From contig DASTRU010000154.1 of the NCBI GenBank assembly GCA_035761045.1, forward strand, positions 1 through 14,588: 14,588 bases of DNA, written 5' to 3'. Under the pieces are notes generated by a model that made no database searches, was not told the origin of the DNA, and was given only the letters and a program-made list of their open reading frames with translations. The stretch is from DASTRU01 sp035761045 (GTDB lineage: Bacteria > Pseudomonadota > Gammaproteobacteria > Burkholderiales > Burkholderiaceae_E). The translations under genes were made by a program, and so were the position numbers. Shown piece after piece: positions 7,728 to 14,588 of the stretch (the stretch's first letter is position 1; each line of letters begins with the position of its first letter).

Positions 7728-7741
7728 ACTTAGTACTTAGT
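7728..7741. repeat. Tandem ACTTAGT repeat at the SRPBCC stop codon
   Basis: Two exact 7-base copies, ACTTAGT at 7728-7734 and 7735-7741, stand head to tail. The second contains the SRPBCC stop codon on the minus strand. Together they make a local AT-rich patch before the ferritin-like gene. It may be chance. Confidence 0.35.
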
Positions 7742-8546
7742 GAATCGCGCCGCGTTGCGGCGGTATGTCGGTACCGCGCGCCGCGCCCGCCTCGGTCGTT
7801 TGACCGTTGCGTTGCGGCGATGTCGCCTGAGTGAGATCGACGTCCGCGTGTTCGCCCGGAGCGGGCTCGCCACGTTCCAACAACCGTTTGAGCCGCTGTA
7901 AGTCCTCTTCGACTTGAATCTGCGGCTCTTCGCCAAACAAACCCGCAACCATCGAACCAAGGCGGCCCGCCGGGGGGACGTAGTGCAGACGAACTTCAAG
8001 CTCGGTATGGCGACCGTCGGCCGAAGGATTGAAGCGCACGCGTCCCCAGTTCTCCACGTCGGCGCCGGGGAGGGAGCGCCATACAAGTTCTTCGTTGGGC
8101 ACGTCGTTGACGATGTCGGCATCCCATTCGACACGCGTGCCCGCCGGGCCCTTCGCGACCCAATGCGAGCGCTTTGTGTCGATCTCGCGAACGTCTTCGA
8201 GATGATTCATGAAGCGTGGCAAGTTGGAGAGTTTTCTCCAGAACGTGTAGACCCGCGATGCGGGTTGCTCGATCAATAACGTGCGATGAACCGACATTGG
8301 CCGGCTATCGTGCGTGAGTTGCCCAGTCATTTGGTTGGCTATGCCCTTAATGCGTTGCACGGGGTCTTGCCCAGTCGTGCCCTTGTAAAGAAGCCCGCCG
8401 CCGAGGACGCCAAGCGCCACGCGCATCAAGGTGGAATGACTGCGTGCTCCCAACACGAGCAACAAGGTTCCCGCGCCGGCGTACATCCAACGACTAAGGT
8501 TTGTTTGTCCCTGCGGGGCATACCCTTCCATGTCTTGCGTTTGCAT
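7737..8546 (-). CDS. Membrane-anchored SRPBCC (START-like, polyketide cyclase/dehydrase-type) protein
   Basis: A 269-residue protein. Residues 18-57 form one or two glycine-rich hydrophobic segments (WMYAGAGTLLLVLGA, then LMRVALGVLGGGLLYKGTTG), like the DUF2892/YgaP-type membrane region that often precedes this domain. Residues 85-225 read as an SRPBCC ligand-binding domain: VHRTLLIEQPASRVYTFWRK, NLPRFMNHLEDVREID, then beta strands with WDADIVNDVPNEELVWRSLPG and TELEVRLHYVPPAG. The tail from 226 is polar and probably disordered. The helix-grip fold binds a hydrophobic ligand, which is unknown here. A TTG at 8550-8552 is in frame, but GGAGGG (complement of 8555-8560) lies 8 bases before the ATG at 8544-8546, so I use the ATG. 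It begins 2 bases after the recQ stop, so translation is probably coupled. Confidence 0.85.
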   Translation of the reverse strand: MQTQDMEGYAPQGQTNLSRWMYAGAGTLLLVLGARSHSTLMRVALGVLGGGLLYKGTTGQDPVQRIKGIANQMTGQLTHDSRPMSVHRTLLIEQPASRVYTFWRKLSNLPRFMNHLEDVREIDTKRSHWVAKGPAGTRVEWDADIVNDVPNEELVWRSLPGADVENWGRVRFNPSADGRHTELEVRLHYVPPAGRLGSMVAGLFGEEPQIQVEEDLQRLKRLLERGEPAPGEHADVDLTQATSPQRNGQTTEAGAARGTDIPPQRGAIH

Positions 8547-8548
8547 TT

Positions 8549-10315
8549 TCAAATCCCTCCGTGATGTTGGCCGTCGCCGTATGCCGACTGCTCCGATCGA
8601 TACGCCCGCAAACCGGATGCCTGATGGTTTTCGTCGTCGGGTGCGACGGGCTCGACGACGCGATCGATGAAGTGGCGAGTCGCGCCATCGGGAAACTCGA
8701 TCGAGACGCGCTCCGCCGTCGCCGCGACCACGCGGCCTTCGCCATAACGCGGCACCTGCACGGCATCGCCCACGGCAAAGCGCGCTGGCGGTGCCATCCC
8801 GATGGGCGCGGCGGTTGGAGCGGGGCGTTTGGCCGGGGAGGCCGATACCGAGGGCGGATGCAAGCAGTTATCGCACGCGCCGCATCGTTGGAAATCATTG
8901 CCGTGGCCGAAGTACCTCAGCAATAAGCCCCAGCGACATGCGGCGGATTGCGCGTAGTCGACCATGCTTTCAAGGTGCGCGCGGTCGGCATCCTTGCGCG
9001 TGCGGTATTCGTTGGCGATGTCGGCCACGCGTTGTTGCGTTTCCTTGTCGTCATGCCGCGCCAACGTGTAGCGACGCGTGCCGTCTTGCGTAACCAAGCC
9101 AGCGTCGCGCAACAAGCGAAGCGCGAGTTCGATGCGCGCCACCGTGATGCGCGGCAATTCAGCGCGCAAGGCCGTGACCTCGACGGACGAGCCGCGCGCG
9201 CGTACCGCGGCATACACCGCGAGCAATTCCTCCTCGTCGGGATAACGCCGCGCCAGGAAGAAGCGCTGCACGCGGGTGTCGTCTAAATCAAATAACAAGG
9301 TGCACGCCGCCGACCCGCCATCGCGTCCCGCGCGTCCGGACTCTTGGTAGTACGACTCCAAACTGCCGGGAATTTGCCAATGCACGATGAAACGAATGTC
9401 TCGTTTGTCGATGCCCATGCCAAAGGCATTAGTCGCCACCATGAGCCGCTGATGCCCTTGCATGAAGGCGTCTTGCGCTTCATGACGACGTTTCGCGGTT
9501 AATCGACCGTGATAAAGCGCGTTATCCACGCCCGCTTCGTTGAGCAGTCCGTGCACCTCTTCGGCCGCCTTGACCGTCGCGCAATAAACAATGCCCGAGG
9601 CATTCGGCTCGTGATTGACGAGGCGTAGCAAGGCATCGCGTTTAGCGTCGGCATTCGTCGGTCGCTCGACCGCGTAATGCAAGTTTTCGCGGTAAACACC
9701 CGTGTCGATCACGTTCGGGTGCTTCATGCCTAAGTGCTTGACGATGTCCTCCACGACATGCGGCGTCGCGGTGGCGGTCAAGGCCAACACTGGCGGGCGA
9801 CCGATGTGTTCGAGCGCATCGCCAATGTCGAGAAACGCGGGCCGAAAGTCATGGCCCCATTGCGAGACGCAGTGCGCTTCGTCGACCACGAGTAAGTCGA
9901 TCGTTTGTTGCGCTAGCGTGGCGCGAAACTCCGGATCGTTTAGACGTTCGGGCGTGGCGAATATGAATTCACTGCGTTCTTCTTCCACCGCCGCGACCGC
10001 CTCGCGCTCTTCTTGCGCGTTCAACGTGCTGTTGAATTGCGAGGTCTCGATCCCGGCGTCCTCCAGCTTCTCGGCTTGGTCCTTCATGAGCGAGATTAGC
10101 GGGGAGATCACGAGCGTCACCCCTTCGAGATGAAGCGCGGGCAATTGGTAGCACAACGATTTTCCAGCGCCCGTCGGCATGATCGCGACCGTGTCACGTT
10201 TACCGAGCACGCTTTTAATAACGTCGGATTGACCAGGCCTAAGTTGTTGAATGCCGAAGGTGTCGCGCAAGGTGCGCTTAAGCGATTGCGGTGTTTGAGA
10301 AGCTTCTTGTGTCAT
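8549..10315 (-). CDS. recQ: RecQ-family ATP-dependent DNA helicase, short form with C-terminal SH3/Tudor-like domain
   Basis: 588 residues. Superfamily 2 helicase motifs in order: motif 0 FGIQQLRPGQ (20-29), Walker A PTGAGKS (47-53), DEAH (145-148) with the following HCVSQWGHDFRP, LALTATAT (177-184), ATNAFGMGIDK (294-304), and motif VI QESGRAGRDG (324-333). The RecQ zinc module is intact, with C460, C478, C481 and C484 in the CGACDNC region. The HRDC domain of E. coli RecQ is absent. Instead, residues 511-556 (FAVGDAVQVPRYGEGRVV, then VSIEFPDGATRHF) resemble the Tudor-like tail of PcrA/UvrD. It should unwind recombination or replication intermediates 3'-5' and act in DNA repair. It starts 8 bases after the dehydrogenase stop, and its last codons carry the ribosome site of the SRPBCC gene. 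No strong Shine-Dalgarno of its own is visible. Confidence 0.93.
   Translation of the reverse strand: MTQEASQTPQSLKRTLRDTFGIQQLRPGQSDVIKSVLGKRDTVAIMPTGAGKSLCYQLPALHLEGVTLVISPLISLMKDQAEKLEDAGIETSQFNSTLNAQEEREAVAAVEEERSEFIFATPERLNDPEFRATLAQQTIDLLVVDEAHCVSQWGHDFRPAFLDIGDALEHIGRPPVLALTATATPHVVEDIVKHLGMKHPNVIDTGVYRENLHYAVERPTNADAKRDALLRLVNHEPNASGIVYCATVKAAEEVHGLLNEAGVDNALYHGRLTAKRRHEAQDAFMQGHQRLMVATNAFGMGIDKRDIRFIVHWQIPGSLESYYQESGRAGRDGGSAACTLLFDLDDTRVQRFFLARRYPDEEELLAVYAAVRARGSSVEVTALRAELPRITVARIELALRLLRDAGLVTQDGTRRYTLARHDDKETQQRVADIANEYRTRKDADRAHLESMVDYAQSAACRWGLLLRYFGHGNDFQRCGACDNCLHPPSVSASPAKRPAPTAAPIGMAPPARFAVGDAVQVPRYGEGRVVAATAERVSIEFPDGATRHFIDRVVEPVAPDDENHQASGLRAYRSEQSAYGDGQHHGGI
8555..8560 (-). 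promoter_or_regulatory. Ribosome binding site of the SRPBCC gene, inside recQ
   Basis: The minus strand reads GGAGGG, eight bases, then the ATG at 8544-8546. The site lies within the last codons of recQ, whose TGA stop falls between the site and the ATG, which points to translational coupling. Confidence 0.7.
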
Positions 10316-10323
10316 GACACGTT

Positions 10324-11544
10324 CTATGCGGCTTGACGTTCATTCATGGCGGAGGGATCGAGCATGACCTTGACCCAACCGGTGCGGCGCTCATCGAACG
10401 CGTGATACGCATCGATGACGGATGTAAGCGGCTCGACTTGCGTTAGCACTTGAATCGGATCGATCGATCCGTTGCGCACGAGCGCGACAAGTTCGGGGAT
10501 CAACACACGATGGTTGCAGTTGCCCATGCGCAGCGTTAGGTTTTTATTCATCGCTAATCCGAACGGAAAGGTGCGATGCGAGGGCGGATACACGCCCACG
10601 CACGCGAGCGTGCCGGCTTTCGCTAAGCAATCCACTGCCCACGTTAACGCTTGCGAGGGCGCGTCGCCCGGAGTCCAAGGCGCATTACGCTTGGGCGTGT
10701 CGCCATCCTGATGGTCGCGCGCGTGATTGCGATCCGAGCGTATGGCCGCGGGGCCGGCGTGCGCGCGCATGGCATCGACGCCCACCGCATCGATCGCGCG
10801 ATCCGCGCCAATGCCCCCCGTTAGGCGGCGAATAGTGTCGACAGGGTCCTCGCGTTCGAAATGAATCGTCTCCGCCCCCTGGTCGCGCGCCATCTCTAGG
10901 CGGCTCTCGATGCAATCCACCGCGAACACATGTCCCGCGCCTTGCAATTTCGCGCTTGCGATCGCGAACTGTCCGACGGGGCCACAGCCAAACACCGCCA
11001 CCGTATCGCCGCGCTTGATTTCCGCGAGCTTGGCCGCGAACCAACCAGTGGGAAAAATATCGGAAAGCAAAATCGCGCGGTCGTCGTCGATTTCGTCGGG
11101 CAGTTTGACCGGACCGGTGGAGGCAAACGGAATGCGCGCGAACTCGGCCTGCAAGCCGTGAAAAGGGCCCGACGATTGTGGGCCTCCAAAGAACGCCGTG
11201 CCCGCGAGCGCGCCGTGTGGATTGGCGTGATCGCACTGCGCGTGATAGCCGACGCGACAATACGAGCACCAACCACAAGCGATTGTCGCGGGAATCACCA
11301 CACGATCTCCAACCCGCAAGTTGCGCACGTCCGAGCCCACGGCTTCGACGATGCCCACGCCCTCGTGACCCAACACCGTGCCCGGCATCATGCCCGGCAC
11401 GGTGCCACGAACTAAGTGAAGATCAGTGCCACAAATCGCACTTGCGGTGATGCGCACGATCGCATCGGTAGGTGATTGCAACTCGGGATCGGGCACATGG
11501 TCGAGGCGAATATCGCCAACATCATGAAACACCACTGCTCTCAT
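10324..11544 (-). CDS. Zinc-dependent alcohol dehydrogenase, glutathione-independent formaldehyde dehydrogenase-like
   Basis: A 406-residue medium-chain dehydrogenase. Catalytic zinc ligands are C38 in AICGTDLH, H60-E61 in LGHEGVG, and probably D162 in SDIFPTGW. Structural zinc ligands are C90, C93, C96 and C104 in ACGWCSYCRVGYHAQC. The NAD(P) loop is FGCGPVGQ (185-192), and D210 at the end of the next strand favours NAD. The SDIFPTG motif and the long segment at about 255-300 fit the FDH-like branch of the family, which oxidises alcohols or aldehydes without glutathione; the real substrate is unknown. The frame is open upstream to 11625, but the ATG at 11542-11544 has GGGGGA just before it and starts the protein where the family starts (MRAVVFHDVGDIRL). 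It is the first gene of the minus-strand run, 8 bases ahead of recQ. Confidence 0.91.
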   Translation of the reverse strand: MRAVVFHDVGDIRLDHVPDPELQSPTDAIVRITASAICGTDLHLVRGTVPGMMPGTVLGHEGVGIVEAVGSDVRNLRVGDRVVIPATIACGWCSYCRVGYHAQCDHANPHGALAGTAFFGGPQSSGPFHGLQAEFARIPFASTGPVKLPDEIDDDRAILLSDIFPTGWFAAKLAEIKRGDTVAVFGCGPVGQFAIASAKLQGAGHVFAVDCIESRLEMARDQGAETIHFEREDPVDTIRRLTGGIGADRAIDAVGVDAMRAHAGPAAIRSDRNHARDHQDGDTPKRNAPWTPGDAPSQALTWAVDCLAKAGTLACVGVYPPSHRTFPFGLAMNKNLTLRMGNCNHRVLIPELVALVRNGSIDPIQVLTQVEPLTSVIDAYHAFDERRTGWVKVMLDPSAMNERQAA

Positions 11545-11805
11545 TATTTCCCCCGCCAAATGGCTTAATGAATCGTTAACGGATGACCATTCGTATCGGG
11601 TCAGCAATGCATGTGCCGTGGGCATGCGGTCGCGACGTAAGTTTTTCCAGCGCCACGCATTTATTGCGCATTGTTTAGAACGGACGGCGCGTCAACGAAA
11701 CGTAAAACCCTTAGGACGCGCATGGGATATGGCGAACGGGCTTCGTTCTTGCTGTACGCAATGGACTAATGTTTTTCTAAGTCCTTCGCTCGGAGCGTTC
11801 ATCCA
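11545..11805 (+). promoter_or_regulatory. Divergent intergenic region between the dehydrogenase and the glycosyltransferase
   Basis: These 261 bases separate two divergent genes and must hold their promoters. The minus-strand side has TCCCCC (11549-11554), complement of GGGGGA, as the dehydrogenase ribosome site. The plus-strand side has GGAG at 11792-11795, 10 bases before the glycosyltransferase ATG. Imperfect dyad arms, GCATGTGCC and GGCATGC, lie at 11609-11627. I see no convincing -35/-10 pair in either direction. Confidence 0.5.
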
Positions 11806-12993
11806 ATGCGTATCGCTTACGTCACTGAAACCTGGCCGCCCGAAATCAATGGCGTGTCGCTGACCGTCGCGCGTACCGTCGCGTTCTTGCGCGAGCGTGG
11901 TCATGCGGTCGATGTAACGCGTCCGCGCCAACCCTCGGATGCCGATCTCGCGCCCGACGGCAACACCTTACTCGTGCCCGGTTTGCCCATTCCCGGCTAC
12001 CCCGGCATGCGCTTTGGCCTACCCGTGCATTCGCGACTCGTCGAACGCTGGCAGCGCTTCGTGCCCGATCTCGTTCACGTCGCCACCGAAGGGCCCTTGG
12101 GTTGGTCGGCCATTAGTGCCGCGCAATTGCTTGAAATACCCATCACTTCGGACTTTCGTACGCGCTTCGATCAGTACGGTCGTCATTACGGATGGATTGG
12201 CTGCGCGGGGTTGATTCGCGCCTACCTGCGCGGCTTTCACAACCGCACGCATTTGACCTGCGTGCCCACGCAAGTCATGCGCGACGAACTGCTGAACTTA
12301 GGGATTCGGCAAGTCGCGGTGCATGGGCGTGGCGTGGACACGCGCCTGTTCGGACCGCACCGGCGGGATCGCATGTTGCGGCGTTTATGGCGAGCCCATG
12401 GTCCCGTCGCGCTATACGTGGGACGCTTGGCGCCCGAGAAAAACTTAGGACTTGCCATTCGCGCCTACGAAGCCATGCGGCTCGTCGAGCCCACCACGCG
12501 TTTCGTGGTAGTGGGTGATGGACCATGGCGCGAGCGTTTACGCACGCGTTGTCCAGAAGCCATTCTGTGCGGAACTTTGACGGGCGAAGCATTAGCCGCG
12601 CATTACGCATCGGCCGACGTGTTCTTATTTCCAAGCCTTACCGAAACGTTCGGCAACGTAACGGTCGAAGCCATGGCCAGCGGACTTTCGGTGGTGGCCT
12701 ACGACAGCGGCGCCGCGCAGGTCTTGATGCGCGACGGTGATAACGGCCGTTTAGTCAAGCGGGATGACGAGCACGCGTTCTTACGCGCCGCCGCCGATAT
12801 GGCGGCGGATGCCGACGCTCGCGATCGTTTGGGCGCCGCCGCGCGAGACACCGCCCTCGCGCTCGATTGGGACACGGTGCTGGCGCGGTTCGAGTCAGCG
12901 TTGACCGATGTCGCAAGCGGTACCTATAGCGCCGTGCGCCCGGCATCGGCCGTGCTTTCCGCGTCTCGCAACACTACGGTGGTCGCGGAATGA
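11806..12993 (+). CDS. GT4-type glycosyltransferase
   Basis: 395 residues with a GT-B fold and the pattern of the GT4 family (group 1 glycosyltransferases). The N-terminal Rossmann half starts MRIAYVTETWPPEINGVSLT, the acceptor-side loop found in lipid mannosyl- and sulfoquinovosyl-transferases, and has SDFRTRFDQYGRHYG (115-129). The C-terminal donor half has GRGVDTRLF (174-182), YVGRLAPEKN with R207 and K212, VVGDGPWRERL (236-245), and the EX7E motif E280-E288 in SLTETFGNVTVEAMASG. This retaining enzyme probably transfers a sugar from a nucleotide sugar to a membrane lipid or lipid-linked glycan at the cytoplasmic face. Sugar and acceptor are not readable. The last codon overlaps the start of the PAP2 gene (ATGA), so the two products are likely partners. 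Confidence 0.92.
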   Translation: MRIAYVTETWPPEINGVSLTVARTVAFLRERGHAVDVTRPRQPSDADLAPDGNTLLVPGLPIPGYPGMRFGLPVHSRLVERWQRFVPDLVHVATEGPLGWSAISAAQLLEIPITSDFRTRFDQYGRHYGWIGCAGLIRAYLRGFHNRTHLTCVPTQVMRDELLNLGIRQVAVHGRGVDTRLFGPHRRDRMLRRLWRAHGPVALYVGRLAPEKNLGLAIRAYEAMRLVEPTTRFVVVGDGPWRERLRTRCPEAILCGTLTGEALAAHYASADVFLFPSLTETFGNVTVEAMASGLSVVAYDSGAAQVLMRDGDNGRLVKRDDEHAFLRAAADMAADADARDRLGAAARDTALALDWDTVLARFESALTDVASGTYSAVRPASAVLSASRNTTVVAE

Positions 12994-13532
12994 CATCGCG
13001 CATCGTTTGGGAGCGTTGGGTCGAGAGGGATCGCGATTGCGCGCGTTGGTTTAACCGCGCGGCCGAACGCAAGCGCATTCATTCCGCATGCCGTGTCGCA
13101 AGTCGCTTGGGCGACGGCATGCTGTGGTACTCCATGTTGTTCGTGCTGCCCTGGTTTGGCATGGCCGGACGCGATTGCGCGTGGCAAATGGGAATCGCCG
13201 GGTTGGTGAATCTGGCGGTGTATTACGTCGTCAAGCGCACGATGGGTCGACCTCGGCCTTACGAAGCTTGCGACGACATTCAACTATGCGGACGCGTGCT
13301 CGATCGATTTAGTTTTCCGTCCGGACATGCCTTGCACGCCACCACGTTTACCTTGGTGCTCGCCGCGCATTTCCCGCACGTGGCCATCGTGCTGGCGCCG
13401 CTCGCGGCGTTGATCGCCTTGTCGCGCATCGTGCTCGGCTTGCATTACCCAAGCGATGTGTTGGCCGGCGTCGTGGTGGGCACCGCGTCGGCCGCCGCCG
13501 TCATCACCATTAATTTTGGGTTTGGTTTTTAA
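12990..13532 (+). CDS. PAP2-family membrane phosphatase
   Basis: A 180-residue integral membrane protein with all three phosphatase motifs: KX6RP as K82...R89-P90 in VKRTMGRPRP, PSGH at 110-113, and SRX5HX3D as S145-R146, H152 and D156 in SRIVLGLHYPSDV. Hydrophobic segments are seen at about 45-60, 65-82, 115-127, 130-150 and 156-175. Members dephosphorylate phosphatidic acid, undecaprenyl pyrophosphate, lipid A or related lipids. The short length suits the bacterial UppP/PgpB-like small forms, but the substrate is unknown. The ATG shares four bases with the end of the glycosyltransferase gene (ATGA), and no strong ribosome site of its own is seen. The TAA stop overlaps the stop of the convergent DUF2334 gene. 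Confidence 0.92.
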   Translation: MTSRIVWERWVERDRDCARWFNRAAERKRIHSACRVASRLGDGMLWYSMLFVLPWFGMAGRDCAWQMGIAGLVNLAVYYVVKRTMGRPRPYEACDDIQLCGRVLDRFSFPSGHALHATTFTLVLAAHFPHVAIVLAPLAALIALSRIVLGLHYPSDVLAGVVVGTASAAAVITINFGFGF

Positions 13533-14332
13533 GCGGTTTCATGCATTTGCGCGCGAAGGTGCAAAGCCAATTCCGACTTGGTTTTAGGAATGCGTTGTTC
13601 GAGTAAATGCCCGATCAACCGTTGCCAAGCCCGAATAAGCGATGGGTACGTCGCATCGGCCGGATGCAGACCCAAGCGCACGATGGGATGGCGCGTGGTG
13701 GCGCATGCATAGGCGCGCATCCACGCTTGTGAACTCGTTCGCCGCCAATACGACCTCGCGCTCGCGGTGATGCAAGGCGCGACGACACTGCGCCGCTCCG
13801 GCATCAACCAAAAATGCCGCCAGCTCGTCGTCCATGCGAACGGCGCCGCGCTTACCGCTTGCCACGCGTGCTCGCCAAGCATCCATGCCGGCGCGACAAA
13901 GCCGTTGGGTCGCCATCCGTATGCGTTGAACCACGCTAATCCATTCGCAAGTCGTTGCGCGGCGTGCGCGGTGTCAAGCGCCGCGAACTCGCCTTCGCCA
14001 GCGGTATAAAAACGCCGCTTGATTCGCTCTCCTAACGCGTGGCGCCACGTCGTGGGGCGCCACGACCACGACGGCAAAGGGGCGTCATCGAGATGACGCC
14101 ATCCATGCAGTGCAAGTTCATCACCACGCGCGCGACGCGATTCCAATCGCGCGTGCCACGACCGTCCACGTGCGCTATTGGCATCGACACGATCGCCGTG
14201 CCATCGAGGAACGACAAGCAGGGTGACGGCCATGGGCGCGACTTCATCGATCGCCGCGAGCAGACGTTCGCACTGCGGCCACGTGGCCGGCGCGACGTCA
14301 TGCAGAGCGATACATATCGTGGGAGCTTGCAT
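13529..14332 (-). CDS. DUF2334 polysaccharide-deacetylase-like protein
   Basis: 267 residues with the features of the DUF2334 branch of the carbohydrate esterase 4-like (NodB-like) fold: ALHDVAPATW (9-18) with H11-D12, LLVVPRWHG (38-46), ELALHGWRH with H76 and H80 as the HxxxH metal pair, GFVAPAW (144-150), and LGLHPADA (220-227). These residues suggest a metal-dependent deacetylase acting on a sugar, but the family has little biochemical proof. The frame is open further upstream, but the ATG at 14330-14332 starts the protein exactly where the conserved strand begins (MQAPTICIALHDV), so the extra N-terminal residues are not used. The start overlaps the end of the upstream glycosyltransferase gene by 35 bases, which suggests co-translation. 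No signal peptide is seen, so it probably acts in the cytoplasm. Confidence 0.85.
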   Translation of the reverse strand: MQAPTICIALHDVAPATWPQCERLLAAIDEVAPMAVTLLVVPRWHGDRVDANSARGRSWHARLESRRARGDELALHGWRHLDDAPLPSWSWRPTTWRHALGERIKRRFYTAGEGEFAALDTAHAAQRLANGLAWFNAYGWRPNGFVAPAWMLGEHAWQAVSAAPFAWTTSWRHFWLMPERRSVVAPCITASARSYWRRTSSQAWMRAYACATTRHPIVRLGLHPADATYPSLIRAWQRLIGHLLEQRIPKTKSELALHLRAQMHETA

Positions 14333-14588
14333 GCGAGGGGGTAGGTTCTTGATGGAAGGATTCGCCCTGCATAAGCGCGCGATACAGCGCGAGTTGGCGC
14401 GGCAATACGTGGGTCCAGTCATAACCGCATGCTCGCCTTCGCGCGGCAAGCGAGCGGGCCATATGTCCTTCGTTGATGACGGTGGAGATCGCTTGCGCGA
14501 AGTCATCCGCGCTCGCGCCATGCACGGCCGCGCCAACGTCGTCGTCGACCAGTTCGCGCAGTCCTGCCGCGGCACGCGCCACGACCGG
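14298..14588 (-). CDS. Glycosyltransferase, GT4-like (C-terminal end only)
   Basis: The frame is open to the right edge of the window, so only the last 96 residues are visible. It reads PVVARAAAGLRELVDDDVGA, matching the region just after the second EX7E glutamate in GT4 enzymes, where a conserved pattern (PVV, then GLRELV) closes the donor site. It then has the usual helical tail, AISTVINEGHMARSLAARRRACGYDWTHVLPRQLALYRAL. Sugar and acceptor cannot be told. The TGA stop at 14298-14300 lies inside the DUF2334 gene. A second glycosyltransferase with a deacetylase, opposite a glycosyltransferase and a PAP2 phosphatase, suggests one glycoconjugate locus. Confidence 0.75.
   Translation of the reverse strand, partial: PVVARAAAGLRELVDDDVGAAVHGASADDFAQAISTVINEGHMARSLAARRRACGYDWTHVLPRQLALYRALMQGESFHQEPTPSHASSHDMYRSA

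Noticed and set aside
732..10965. Three GCGATCGC octamers (732-739, 1874-1881, 10958-10965), like the HIP1 element
   Set aside because: Three copies inside coding regions are too few to claim enrichment without a genome-wide count.
11545..11625. 27-residue upstream extension of the dehydrogenase
   Set aside because: The ATG at 11542-11544 has a strong ribosome site and matches the family N-terminus; the extension has no family similarity.
11670..11695. Possible minus-strand promoter TTGACG (11690-11695) with AACAAT (11670-11675)
   Set aside because: The spacing is only 14 bases, too short for sigma70, and no better -10 box lies at 16-18 bases.
14038..14064. Palindrome CGTGGCGCCACG and a repeated GGCGCCACG
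   Set aside because: They come from repeated Trp-Arg codons in the DUF2334 protein (WRPTTWRHA) and lie inside coding sequence.
14333..14575. Upstream extension of the DUF2334 frame to 14575
   Set aside because: This part is an out-of-frame reading of the glycosyltransferase end, while the DUF2334 fold clearly begins at 14332.
1..14588. CRISPR arrays, tRNA or rRNA genes, insertion sequences, phage or toxin-antitoxin genes
   Set aside because: I looked for spaced repeats, cloverleaf patterns, terminal repeats and typical protein motifs and found none I can support.

Overview
The window is GC-rich, densely coded chromosomal DNA. Its proteins look most like those of a betaproteobacterium of the Burkholderiales type. 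The evidence is a fused MaeB malic enzyme (malic enzyme plus PTA-like domain), a short RecQ helicase ending in an SH3/Tudor-like domain, and a pair of ferritin-like proteins of a kind I associate with that group. I could not check taxonomy by search. I see no rRNA, tRNA, CRISPR array, insertion sequence or phage gene, and no gene-free stretch longer than about 300 bases.

Left part (1-4090): the C-terminal end of a lytic transglycosylase faces a convergent PLP-dependent aminotransferase. Divergent from the aminotransferase, behind a plausible sigma70 promoter, is maeB. A compact hairpin closes maeB, and the stop codon of the opposing fumC lies in its loop.

Middle part (4115-11544): seven genes run in one direction on the minus strand with very short gaps or overlaps. 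In transcription order they are a zinc-dependent alcohol/formaldehyde-type dehydrogenase, a RecQ-family helicase, a membrane-anchored SRPBCC protein, a ~391-residue double ferritin-like protein, a 241-residue ferritin-like di-iron protein, a small DUF2945 protein and fumC. The first six look like stress-response functions (aldehyde/alcohol detoxification, DNA repair, membrane/lipid binding, iron or peroxide handling). FumC is an iron-free, oxidant-tolerant fumarase. This stress/redox module, with a TCA-cycle enzyme at its end, is the most interesting feature of the window.

Right part (11806-14588): envelope glycoconjugate genes. A GT4-type glycosyltransferase is joined by an ATGA overlap to a PAP2-type phosphatase on the plus strand. 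Convergent to them on the minus strand are a second glycosyltransferase (its C-terminus only, cut by the window edge) and an overlapping DUF2334 polysaccharide-deacetylase-like protein. The two convergent units end on the same TTAA. Together they suggest synthesis or editing of a lipid-linked glycan or glycolipid.

Most genes are recognisable family members with intact catalytic motifs. Novelty lies mainly in gene arrangement (overlapping ends, coupled starts, the mixed stress/fumC operon) and in the poorly characterised ferritin-like, SRPBCC and DUF2945 proteins.
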